The position numbers were made by a program, and so were the translations under genes. DNA of 60,000 bases from Polytrichum commune (lineage: Eukaryota; Streptophyta; Polytrichopsida; Polytrichales; Polytrichaceae), in contig OX485809.1 in the NCBI GenBank assembly GCA_950295325.1, positions 6,946,001 through 7,006,000 of the forward strand, written 5' to 3'. Shown here piece after piece: positions 10,886 through 21,544 of this stretch (the stretch's first letter is position 1; every line of letters starts with the position of its first letter). The notes below the pieces were generated by a model. It saw only the letters and a list, made by a program, of their open reading frames with translations, was not told the origin of the DNA and made no database searches.

Positions 10886-11107
10886 CTAAAGGCCACTTTG
10901 TTCTTCAAGTCCTCTCTTTTGAGGGGTACTCCTAGGGCTCCTTGCTCTTGCATCATGCACTCTTTGCACACTCAAAGCCTAGTTGTGAGAAGAAATGAAA
11001 AGGAAAGAAGAGATAGAAAATGATTGTATGTTATATCGTCGGAGTTCTCATCGTGAACTAAAGTGAACTCATGGGAACCTGTATCTCATGATATTTTCAA
11101 GAATTTG
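10886..11107 (+). repeat. Dispersed repeat, second copy of 3784-3990
   Basis: This is collinear with 3784-3990, including GGGCTCCTTGCTCTTGCATC and ATGATTGTATGTTATATCGT. It forms part of the interior of the Harbinger-like element, so the copy at 3784 may be a fragment of a related element. Confidence 0.7.
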
Positions 11108-11654
11108 GATCTTAATAACAAAAAATACATATATAAAATGCGATGTGATAGTAAATGTCGGGTTTAATAAATTTTAAAAAAAATCCAAAGACTACGCAAA
11201 TGTATCAAAAATCACTTATAAATAACGTACAATCACGATTTCAACTGAAATTTAAATAATTAAATAATTAAATATTTCCATAGATGACATCCATACCACC
11301 TATGGACACCAAGAACACATAATTTGAAATTCATTCAATAAATGTACATAAATTCTTGTGCAAGTCAAATATCAAAAGTTAAATCACAATGACCTTTGTT
11401 ACCGGTCACCTTCATAAAATGTGACATCTTATTACTCTCCAAATTTGGTGAGAGAGTAGGAAATCGAAATAAACCGGCACCCCACATAGAAGTATCCCTT
11501 CATTAAAGGGATGAAATCACTCATTTTTTGGATGATGTCACCCGTTTCTCACCCACTTAAAAAATGAATTGGCACCGGCACATGGAACTTGGCCCTAAGT
11601 GCGCACCCATGGCTCTGGTTCAAAGTGCATACTTAAGCGGGAGATTTATGTACT

Positions 11655-11775
11655 TAGGTATCTTGATTGGACACCTATATTTGAATGGTGTGTGGATCTA
11701 CGAGAGGACATGCCAAACACATGTGTTTGGAAGAAATTGGATCACATGTTCAAAATTTACTAACTACTCTATGCT
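11655..11775 (+). repeat. Dispersed repeat family, short copy 2 (see 7084)
   Basis: The stretch carries TTGATTGGACACCTATATTT, then GTGTGTGGATCTACG and CACATGTGTTTGGAAGAAAT, the same block order as the other copies. It abuts the right end of the nested element ending at 11648. Confidence 0.6.
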
Positions 11776-12836
11776 CAATAAGTTAAGGGTTGTTTATGTG
11801 ATTGGTTGTTGAGCTCCACCTGGGACCACTTCGGTTTACACTAAGGAAAAAACGTCAGAGTGACCATGGAGTTTGAGGTCCCCAAAAGACATATTTAAAG
11901 GCCTACATTATTCACTGACATGGTCCAATGGGTTTTGCGGTGGGAGAGGCAAAAGAGGTGCTCTTAGAAAAAATCAAGGGCCCATGGCAGAGAAATGTTG
12001 TCATAATAATGATTTAATGATTTTTTGGGGGGGAGAAGAAAAGATGAAGACATGAGAAGACAAGAGAATGGTCAAACTTGATTTTTTTCTTTTCAAAAGT
12101 ATCTTTTTGGAGAATATATCCATAAAAATCCACGCACTCACTTTTTGGTGCATGGTCATTTCTCTTGGTCCACATTCGATATATACCTAGTGAGGGGCCC
12201 AAGGACTTTGTAAATTGATTTTTTAAGAGACCAGACCATGGAAGTTGGACCATGAAGTCGGACCATGGAAAAAGGCCATCCTTCATGGTCCGACTGCATG
12301 GTTCATGATGTAAACCGGCCCTTAGTCAACATCATGGGGGGTAGGGGAGGGGGACCTATATGATCATCAAGAAAAAGAAAAAGAAAAAATTCTTTAAGTT
12401 TGATAGTGAATAAGATTTGGCGTATGAGCTTGCTCCCCAAGGAGTTGGCATTTATCTCTATCTATGTATCTATAAACCTAGCATATGAGTTTCAGAATTC
12501 ATGACAAAATACTCTGAAACCTCAACTTCGATTTGTGAACCATCTTGTATTTCATTGTGTGTATAATATCCTACTAGGAAAGTTGACGTGAATCACAAGT
12601 TGGCGTGGATGAGGGACGCTTCACCCTCGGCTTCACTGTTGATTATAGTCACAAGCTCATATGTGAACCCATAATGGGTTTACTTCACGTGGCTATGGGA
12701 CAAGTATTATTGTCTCATGTCAAAGGTGGTCCCTTTCCACTAGGAAAATGGGTGGAGAGTTTAAAGAGAATTTAAAGAGTCATTTTTCAGGACCACAACA
12801 CCTTCAAGAGACAATGCCATGGAATTGTAGAAGGTG
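11776..12836. other. Intergenic stretch; possible degenerate TAA-type element at 11825-12320
   Basis: Around 12285-12318 the sequence ends in GGTTCATGATGTAAACCGGCCC followed by TTAG, which looks like the right end of a GGGCC-type element. A weakly matching left end (CGGTTTACACTAAGG) lies near 11832. Repeated ACCATGGA/GGACCATG motifs occur at 12225-12305. No supported gene is present. Confidence 0.35.
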
Positions 12837-12850
12837 TACCTTGTACCCTA

Positions 12851-13218
12851 GATAGATAGATAGAAACTCCGGTCCCTTTTTAGCAAGGGGCCGGCGTGAA
12901 TAAAGTGTCCGTTCGTAATGCCAATGACCCGATGCCCACCAGACAAGGGGACATGGGACAATACTACTCTCCCCTTTCGAGGATGGACACTATAGTGACA
13001 CACTATACTAGTTCCTAGCTAGCCACTAGTGCCTTGAAGATACCGGACATGGTATCCCCCCAAAGGGCTTTAGGTACCCATACAACAAGGTCCAAGGACC
13101 CCCCACCATAGTTGGGTGGACTAAGGTGGTGAGCACCACGCCGGCATGGGGAATAGAACCCACAACCTCCTCATTGGGGGCCATGAACCCTAACCACCAA
13201 GCCAAGGCCCGTGGTGCC
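12851..13218 (-). mobile_element. tRNA-derived SINE with 14-base target-site duplication
   Basis: On the minus strand the 5' part carries an A-box-like TGGCTTGGTGGTTAGG (about 13180-13200) and a B box GGTTCTATTCC (about 13151-13161) with tRNA-like spacing, the split promoter of RNA polymerase III. The 3' end is a (TCTA)n tail at 12851-12862. The 14-mer TACCTTGTACCCTA flanks both ends exactly (12837-12850 and 13219-13232), proving retroposition. The body of 368 bases is GC-richer than the surrounding DNA. The long 3' region after the tRNA-like head has no recognised origin. Confidence 0.85.
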
Positions 13219-13232
13219 TACCTTGTACCCTA

Positions 13233-16200
13233 TGATTTATGTGGGCCTTATGTAATAACTCTACTTGATCGGACACATGTATTCCAGTGGTAGATGCCCA
13301 TGCTTGTAGTTATGAACAAGCAACAAAAGGCCACATGTTACAATGTACTTGGAATTTTCATACCACCTTTGATGTTAAGGGCAATTGAGCTCACTATCAT
13401 CAACATTTGTTTTGATCGGCCACTTGCATGTAGAATCCAACTTCATAATGAAGGTGTGGGAACAATGGTACTTTTAATCATTCCAACAAAATTTGAGAAG
13501 ATCCAATGGTCGCAAAGTTGAAGTCATCAAGTTGGGGCAACTAGTGAAAATCTTGTTTTTACTGAATTTGGATGATGGAATGGATGTAGACCCTTGATAA
13601 TTATTTATTTATTTTAAAAACAACAACAACAACAAAAACAACAACACATGCACAAAGTTGGAAAACAGACATGTGGGAATTTGAATTTCTAAATTTGAAG
13701 TTCATACCTCTTCTAGAGGCTGTCAAAGTTCATTGACCGGATGATGGGTGTCTCACATATTGAGCTTGAATGCCATCTTTGGAGCATGTTTGCTTTGGGT
13801 TGTTGCCCAAATTGCTAATCATAGCTTATTCTTACAATTGGCGACACCCATAGGCAAGAAAACTGGCCTCCTTGCTCAAGTCATAACTTAGTGACCTTCT
13901 ATGAGGATCAAATTCACCTTGGAGCATTGCTCTCCTTCATATCAGATTGAAATCTAATGGTACTTGCACCCGGCCTATCCCATCTTGAAATATATAAGAA
14001 TCATCAAGCCTAGTGAGAGACCTGGATGATGATGTGAGGTGGCAATTTAGAATACTTCCCGGCAAGAGTTGACCCCTCAGGGCACCGGGGGCGATAAAGG
14101 CTTCCCAAGAAAGAGAATCTTCACTTTGTCTTCTCATAATAGAGAAATCATAGATTTTCACTTTGACTTTTCATAACTTATATGTCTCCACTCCAACTGT
14201 GAAACATGAAATGACAATCTATGTGATTTGTAATTGTTGCTTTGGATGAGGCAATTTATGATTTGATCAATGGTCACATTTGGCTTAAGAATTGGAAGTG
14301 CTCACAATTATAGGGCCACATACCACACACCAATACAATGCTAGGCTTGCTCCAATATCAATGGACCCTCACCAATTTCGATGCTCTTCAACTGACATTC
14401 TTTAGCTTTGTATGCTTGTGGCTTTGCAAGAATTTTGTAGAAATGGAGCTTGGAGTGATCTTCTATTAACCCTTAAGGTCCTAAGAGGCCATCCATTTTT
14501 GGGCTTATGAATGACTCTTGAAGGCAAATTCATCTTAAAGGAAGGTGCTAGGAAGGTCATAATAGGTATCATTGTGTTCCTCATGAAATTCTCCTTTCAA
14601 TGGCGATGATCCCATTCCAATATGAAAAGATGGTTGTTCCCAAGAAAAATTTGAAGTAAAAAATGAACTAACTATTCCCTTTGTTCATATGTTAATGCAT
14701 ATAGTAAATCCATATCATTTTAATTGAAAACTGTCAATTTTCTATGGACTCTTTTACTACATCTATTCCTAATATAATCTTGAAAGTTTGGGCTATACTT
14801 TTATTGCATATATTTATCACATTTCTTGAGTTTTGATGATTCTAAAACGATTATAAACAAATCATGAAAATTACAAAATATTTGCTATTGTATTGATGTG
14901 GTCCTAAGATCATTATCAACAACTTTTCCTTTAGGTACAACAAAAATTGAACTCTAGAAAGGTTTACTTTTTGAATGATCTAATGAAACTACAACATGCT
15001 CTAGGAAGTTAAGGGTTGAATTGAAGTTAAAATACCTAAGATAACTACACGTATTGTGACAGTTTGGCAAGTATGGTATTTAGAGTGATCTAGTTTATAT
15101 GTCAATTATCTTATTGGATTAGCAATTGAAAGTGGATTCGGAAGCCATTCCATTATAATGCGTAAATCATATTTTGGTTTATTATGGAATTTATAAGTGA
15201 AAAGTCTTTGTAAGTCAACATGATCACTGAGGAATCGACATTCGAGTATATTTGGACAAACCACTTGTCCAAAAAAGGGATGTGCACTTATGGGGACAAA
15301 AATATTAAATGACAACAACAAAAGCAACTACACAATAACCACAACTTTGAATGTTTGTATTCCATGTTTGCCAACCACCATATTTGTGTAGTTTTGCAAT
15401 CTAGTGTACGTCATATTGGAGAGTTGGAATTGTCTAGAATTCATGCATAAATCCAAATTTGCTTAAATCTTAGTTAGGGCATCTATGACCGGGTGCCCTT
15501 TTGTCAAGCTTTAGAGACCAAATATCCAAAAAAATAGGGTCCTAATGCGATGAACTAATGAGGGGGAGGGGGCTGTCAAAGCTAGGTGAAGCCCATCTCC
15601 TGAAGGAAATTTAATAGCACTTACATGGGAGAGGCAAGTATCGAAAATAAATAACAGAATTGTTGGAATTTTCAACAAAGTAAGCACGTTTTTAAGGATA
15701 AGATAATTCCATCCTATTCCTTTGTTGTGATTGGTTGGGTGTGGTACCGAATTCAAGATACATGATGAGTGTATATAGAACCAAGTTAGTGTGTAATTAG
15801 TTCATTAGGTTTTGGTTCCAAGACACATGTTGAGTGTGTAAAGATATACTTAGATGTAATAAGTAGACAAGATTTTATTCTATATTAGGATGTGCTCAAT
15901 TCTAAATTGAGACCTTTTGAAATCTATCACATTGCACTCTAGCACGATATTTTAAACTTCATAACTAATTTTAAAATTATAAATTAAATTCAAAAAAATA
16001 TGATACATTACTATTTAGTTCCTCTACATAGGGGGGAAAATTCATGCCAGATGCCAATGTACATAAGTAATTAAAATTGCTCAAGATGTAGTCCTCTATA
16101 AGAGGACATCATACCTTACCAACTTGGTTATATCCCACATTTTGCATGAGATAATATGCTTCTTGAATAGCATGCTGACGAACTTGCCTAACACCTCATG

Positions 16201-16299
16201 ATTGTGAGAATGTGGGACCGCATGTCACATGCCACGCTTGCTTTCAATGTCTTATATATGGCTCACTGCAGTGCAAAATTGGCTAATTGAGGGCCTTAC
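13233..16299. other. AT-rich intergenic stretch; no gene recognised
   Basis: Short open frames (for example 13294-13521, 13937-14161 and 15511-15756) lack family motifs, conserved starts and splice-linked continuation. A short (AAC)n stretch occurs at about 13619-13645. I find no inverted-repeat element here. Confidence 0.4.
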
Positions 16300-16940
16300 C
16301 ATTTGGAGCCTCCACTAACTTGTTTATGTCACAATGAGTGCAAACACAATAAAGTGGGCATCTCTTGATCCCTACATAGATTTGTGTAAGTGAAAGTGAT
16401 TTAAAACTATACACTCATTTTGAAATTTGTGAAAAAGAATCATAAAAATCAAAATCATTCGAATATATATTGATGTACAAAGCCAAGCAATTTATGTTGA
16501 CAAAAAAAACTCAAAAAAATCCTACATATTCTAGAAGATGGTGCAAGTGGTGATATTGAGCAAGTAATTGCACATTTAAAAAATAAAATGAAAACATATT
16601 GAATTGATGATTTTCTACTGAAACCAATTTGATGATGACCTTAAGTTTATAATTAAATCAAGGAACATGAAAAAGGAATTCAAGTTCAAAATACTTAAGG
16701 TCATGAAATTTACATCCAAACCAAATTTTATTATTTTCATTTGAGATTTCTTTGATGATGATTTGGAAGATCTCATTTTGGTATTCAATATTTGCGCCAC
16801 CTAACAACAACATTAGAGGGCACCATGAAAAGAAAAAAATCAAACTTTAACAACGTTTTTCCACTGATTTTAGGTGTTTGACCAAAAAAATTGACTACAC
16901 AAAAGCAATTTCTTTATCCACTTTACCATACTTGTACCCC
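16300..16940. repeat. Dispersed repeat copy, shared with 38760-39440, interrupted on its right by the palindromic element
   Basis: Blocks such as CTACATATTCTAGAAGATGG, GTGCAAGTGGTG and TTACCATACTTGTACCC are found in the same order at 38760-39440 (CTACATATTTAAGAAGATGG and so on). This copy breaks off exactly at the 10-base duplication flanking the 16951-18514 palindrome. Confidence 0.65.
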
Positions 16941-16950
16941 GGTGTGTCGC

Positions 16951-18514
16951 GGCTAGGGTGAACCAACACCTACACTCGTACCTTCGGGGGATGAAGGCCT
17001 CGCAGATGACACTGAAAACGTCATCCTTCTTTATGGGAAAGCCCTCCTTTAGAAAGCCTATCTTTATGGCATGGGAAATATAGGGAGGACGTTAAGTACC
17101 CCCCACGAACTTTTCGAGGGGAATATTTTGTCAGGGCAGCCCCCCGACATTTTTTCTGCACCCGACCGAAAACTGCTGCCCGCCCGCCCGATTTCGAAAA
17201 AACAAGTGTACTTGCATTTTTGAAGGCTACTTGTCCACAAATCCCATATTGAGTGCACTTCATTTTCAAGGTCTCAAATCCAATATATATGTTCACTTCC
17301 ATTGAGTAAATAAGCAATTGACTAGATTTCATTTTCAAAGTGAAACCGTCAATAAAGCATGCAATTAACTTGGAAGTCAAAAACATTACAAAATCCTCAT
17401 TAATACCGAGGTTATAATTTTTGTCACTTACAATTGAAAGGGACCTTGTCATTCTAAAATAAAACTAAAATTCATGATTTATTCATTTTATTTTTAATAT
17501 TTTAATATAATATAGTTAATACCTTCTACTATCACAAAGTTTCCATATGCATTTAAACTAGTTAAGTAAGATTGAATGCAACTAAGTCTAATATATTTTG
17601 ATTAATCCTAATTAAACCCAATTAAATCAGAAATATGCTTACCAAATTAATTAAGCCTAATTAATAATAAATTATATTTACTGGAGTTATTTCCATTTAA
17701 ATCATGACTAATTCCAGTAAGTACATTTTATAATTAATTAGGGTTAATTAATTTGGTACGCATATTTTCTGATTTAATTGGGCTTGAATACGATTCATTA
17801 GGATTAACCGTAAATTATTAGACTTGGTTGCATTCAATCTTACTTTACTAGTTTAAATGTGTATGAAAACTTTGTGATTCTAGAAAGTATCAAATATATA
17901 ATATAATACTATAGTATATACTATATTAAAATATATTATACTAGACTACATTATATTATATTTAAAAAAATAAAAATAAATCATGAATTTTAGTTTCATT
18001 TTAGAATGACAAGGTCCCTTTCAATTGTAAGTGACAAAAATTATAACCTCAATATTAATGAGGATTTTGTAATGTTTTTGACTTCCAAGTTAATTGCATG
18101 CTTTATTGACGGTTTCACTTTGAAAATGAAATCTAGTCAATTGCTTATTTACTCAATGGAAGTGAACATATATATTGGATTTGAGACCTTGAAAATGAAG
18201 TGCACTCAATATGGGATTTGTGGACAAGTAGCCTTCAAAATGCAAGTACACTAGTTTTTTCGAAATCGGGCGGGCGGGCAGTAGTTTTCGGTCGGGTGCA
18301 GAAAAAATGTTGGGGGGCTGCCCTTGACATGATATTCCCCTCGAAAAGTTCGTGGGGGGGGGGGGGTACTTAACATCCTCCCTATATTTCCCATGCCATA
18401 AAGATAGGCTTTCTAAAGGAGGGCTTTCCCATAAAGAAGGATGACGTTTTCAGTGTCATCTGCGAGGCCTTCATCCCCCGAAGGTACGAGTGTAGGTGTT
18501 GGTTCACCCTAGCC
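16951..18514. mobile_element. Near-perfect palindromic element with 10-base duplication (Mutator-like MITE)
   Basis: The element begins GGCTAGGGTGAACCAACACC and ends with its reverse complement. Each half is about 770 bases and the two are almost identical; the outer 140 bases differ at about one position apart from a poly-G length change. The turn lies near 17700-17720. The 10-mer GGTGTGTCGC flanks both ends exactly (16941-16950, 18515-18524). Long terminal repeats with a 9-10 base duplication are typical of Mutator-like elements. The ends are moderately GC-rich while the core is very AT-rich. Each arm has an open frame starting MTRSLSIVSDKNYNL, but it is broken in the right arm and matches no known family. 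Confidence 0.88.
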
Positions 18515-18524
18515 GGTGTGTCGC

Positions 18525-20600
18525 ATGATGGACTTGCATGTGTGTGCATATTAAGTGATGCTATGCCTCCACTTGAATTTTATTTGGAAAATGATGGGGG
18601 GGGGGGGCCCATGACCATTTAACATACTTTTCATGTTCAGTAAAACCTTGTTTTGAAATGTCCACAATAGGTCGCAGACCAAAATAGGTGCACTTTCCTT
18701 GAGGTAAGCGGGCCTTAAACATGAATTCTCAACTCTACACCCACTTCTCTGAGGATATCACACATGTGATTACTTTGATATAATAGCAAATTCAAATTGT
18801 GCTTGTAGCCAATTTCCTCATATTAAACTTATTGAGTATGTACTTGCTACTTGCTCTCTATTCATGATTGAATAAGAATTTTGGTTCCTCCCATGGACTA
18901 GGAGGTCTCTCGATGTTTCATTTCTACAAGGCTTTCTTTCTCTTTTTAAATGAATTGACATGCTCTAAATTTTGTATGTTGTTTGGATCAAGGGTCTGCA
19001 AGTGTAGCACTATTAGGTAACACATTTTGAAACTCAGGCCATCTCCAAAGAAGCACTGGACTTGCATCCTAAGAAGCTATCAAAGTGTAATCCCTATGTT
19101 GCTTACTACCTAAGATAAACCATTGCAACTCATTCTTCCTTGCCGCAATGCAAGAGATTGTGCTTTAGACGATGTCTACAACTTTCAGGAGGTAGTCTAA
19201 TTTTTTAATTTTGTAAATCCTATTTCATTGTCTTCTACAACAATTAAATAGATAGAAGCTCACAATTCTTGTTTTCTTTCAATTGCAAGTTCAACTAATT
19301 CATTTATTTTGGAGTTCTCATCTGGTTCCAACACTTCTAGGTTTTGCCCAAACAATATGCATGCGACTTTAGAGAGGAAAAAATAAGGACTACCTAACCA
19401 TTGGGAGCTCTCTTCATCCTCTACTGATATATTATGAGTGTATATCTCAGGACTTTTAGTGCTCTATAGACTTTAGTGTACTTTTTGCTTTAGTTGTCAT
19501 GAGATTTTATAAATGAAGTTGTATTCCCTAAACCTCATTTGTAATCGTTCACGAAAGAAAAAGAAAAAGAAAAATCCCCCGTTTAACTGCGCACGAGCTT
19601 GAAACGCGGAGCCTGTCTGAAGCTGAAAAAAACCAAATCAACTTCATATACCTTCATTAAGATTTAAAACTTGTCGTCAAGTTTCAAAAAATGTAGGTCG
19701 TAAAGATTGATAATCTAAAAGGTCTTTGATTCGATACCAATAAAATAAGATATAAGACAAAATTAATAATGTTATCTCCACATGTGCTTTATTTTATACA
19801 TTTTATTATTCAAATATTTTATTGTGTGTTATATGGATGGTGAGATTCCCCGATGTTTTCGTACGATAACCTAATTGTAGTTATCTAGCATGAATTTTGG
19901 ATAATACTTTATTAGTTTCCATTTTTTGAAAATTATAGTCTTTCTAATATTATAATATTTGAAGCCATAACATCTCATGTCCCTTGGAAATTGGTGATCA
20001 TCAAGAATGTGGAGATCTCCCTACATCCTTCCCCTTGAGTAGGTCACCTTATGCCAAATCATATGACAATTTGGCATTGGAATCCTCCCAGTTCCACTCT
20101 TGTCCACTAAAATTGGTTTAGGGTTTCTCTTGATTCATTTCAAATTAAATAATGCTAATCCAAGTTCTTTTAAAATTCAGACTCCTCAATTGTTTGAAAT
20201 TAGTTGAATACTTGTTCTTATTATAGTTGCTTCTAGGAGGGTTTGACTTCTTCTCATGTGCAATAAATCTAGGAAGAATATCTAGCTGCGCTAGTGTTGA
20301 GCAAAAGTTGAGCATTGACGTTTTGACTATCCGAACCAATGAGCCTCTTCCTTGGAACAATACCATATCAGAAAATTTTAGAAATACATTGTAACATTTT
20401 GCACCCAAAAGTAGGTGTATGAACAAGGCCGGTCATTAAGTAAGACATGATGTCTACCATAATTATCATAACCTTTGCATCTCAACCCCCATGTCAACTT
20501 GTCCATCTAGATTCTCAACTCCAGTCCTGATGAAACTTTAAAATTCCCTCTTTTAGCACCTCTGGACATGCCAAAAATGAGTTTGACCCTCAATAAAGCG
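18525..20600. other. AT-rich intergenic stretch; no gene recognised
   Basis: It contains a run of 12 G at about 18596-18607 and an A-rich (AAAAAG)n stretch at about 19553-19575 that could be the tail of a retroposon, though no duplication was found. No supported coding region is present. Confidence 0.4.
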
Positions 20601-21544
20601 ATTTATAATGTTAATCTTTCAAACCTCCCCACCCACTCCAAGCACGCACCGAACATGGAAAGTGTTGTATGCAAAACAACTTGCAACTTGCGACCAAATT
20701 AACTCTGGGTTGACTGAAAATCATAGCTCCAATCTTTGTGATCCATTGCATCAATCGCTAACTGGACTTGAAAGTGGGAGCATCGATAGCATCACTCACT
20801 AATTTTGATGCTAAGCTTCCAACAGACATCACGATTCTTTCAGCACAGGCATTGATTGACTTTTGGCTGCAATTTAACTCTGTAGAGAGATTGTGGAGAC
20901 GTGCAATGTGAAGAAAACATGATCTACTATTATTTAACTGCAGGCTGGAAGAGGAAAATTGCTGACACAATCATAAACCTCGAAACAGGAAATGGGATAC
21001 CATCTTTTCGGAAGGAGTGCTCCTCATGTTGTTGAAGCATTCAGAAAGCAAAATTATGCAATATGTTCTTGGCCCTCCGAGATAATCATGTCATGAAGCA
21101 GCTACAGCAGCTAGCAGATCGATGCCAAGAGAGTCATAAATCATGAAACGTCCACGGTCAGATCAAGAAGGCATCAGCTCCCTGTGGAGTAACATGTGCT
21201 CGAGTGGGAAGTGAGATTCAATCAGTAGGTGTTGTATCATTTCTTTCTTCTTTCCTTTCTTCCTTCCGAAGCATGCATTTTAGAACAAAGTTCGTCCGTA
21301 AGGCTGAAACCTTTCACCCACCAGATTCTGCATTGGAGATTAGAGGAGTTGGATTGGTGTATGAGTCATTTCTCTCCGTCCTTTCGGTCTCTCTTTCTTT
21401 CGCCCGAAGTGCTGGCATGCATTTTTAAGGCAACTGTCTGAAACATACATTGGGGAAGGATTAGGTGTTGGAACTCTCCCGAGGGAATCAATTAGGTTTC
21501 TGAGGAGTTGGAGTTCATCTGTGCATGTTGTTGGAGTTGGCAGG
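20601..21544 (+). promoter_or_regulatory. Presumed promoter and 5'UTR region of the NXPE-like gene
   Basis: This stretch is less AT-rich than the DNA to its left and leads into the first coding exon. A diverged duplication is visible: ATTTCTTTCTTC...CCGAAGCATGCATTTTA (about 21239-21285) and ATTTCTCTCCG...CCGAAGTGCTGGCATGCATTTTTA (about 21368-21427). No TATA box was located with confidence. Assignment rests on position only. Confidence 0.3.

Larger units (their letters stand above)
10072..11595. mobile_element. PIF/Harbinger-like element with TAA duplication, nested in the 9504-11648 element
   Basis: The left end is GGGCGAGGTTCCATGTACCG and the reverse complement of the right end is GGGCCAAGTTCCATGTGCCG. 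TAA flanks both ends (10069-10071 and 11596-11598). A 3-base TAA/TTA duplication with GGGC(C) termini is the hallmark of PIF/Harbinger (Tourist-type) elements. Its 1524 bases contain a hAT-like insertion and a dispersed repeat copy but no transposase. Confidence 0.8.
9504..11648. mobile_element. DNA transposon remnant with inverted ends, carrying a helix-turn-helix remnant and two nested insertions
   Basis: The left end (9508-9526, CTCCCGCTTAAGTACGCAC) matches the reverse complement of 11625-11643 with one mismatch, and both are preceded by ATAA(A)T. The left part (about 9580-10060, minus) holds decayed coding sequence with a DNA-binding-type motif, and the right part of the interior is displaced by a 1.5 kb Harbinger-like insertion. 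The motif AAGTACGCACC also recurs internally at about 10051. A transposase with a CENP-B/psq-like DNA-binding domain would fit a pogo-type element. That assignment is tentative. Confidence 0.6.

Noticed and set aside
17021-17452. A 143-codon minus-strand frame in the left arm of the palindrome
   Set aside because: The mirrored frame in the right arm is broken, composition changes abruptly along it, and no family motif is visible. It is more likely non-coding transposon sequence.
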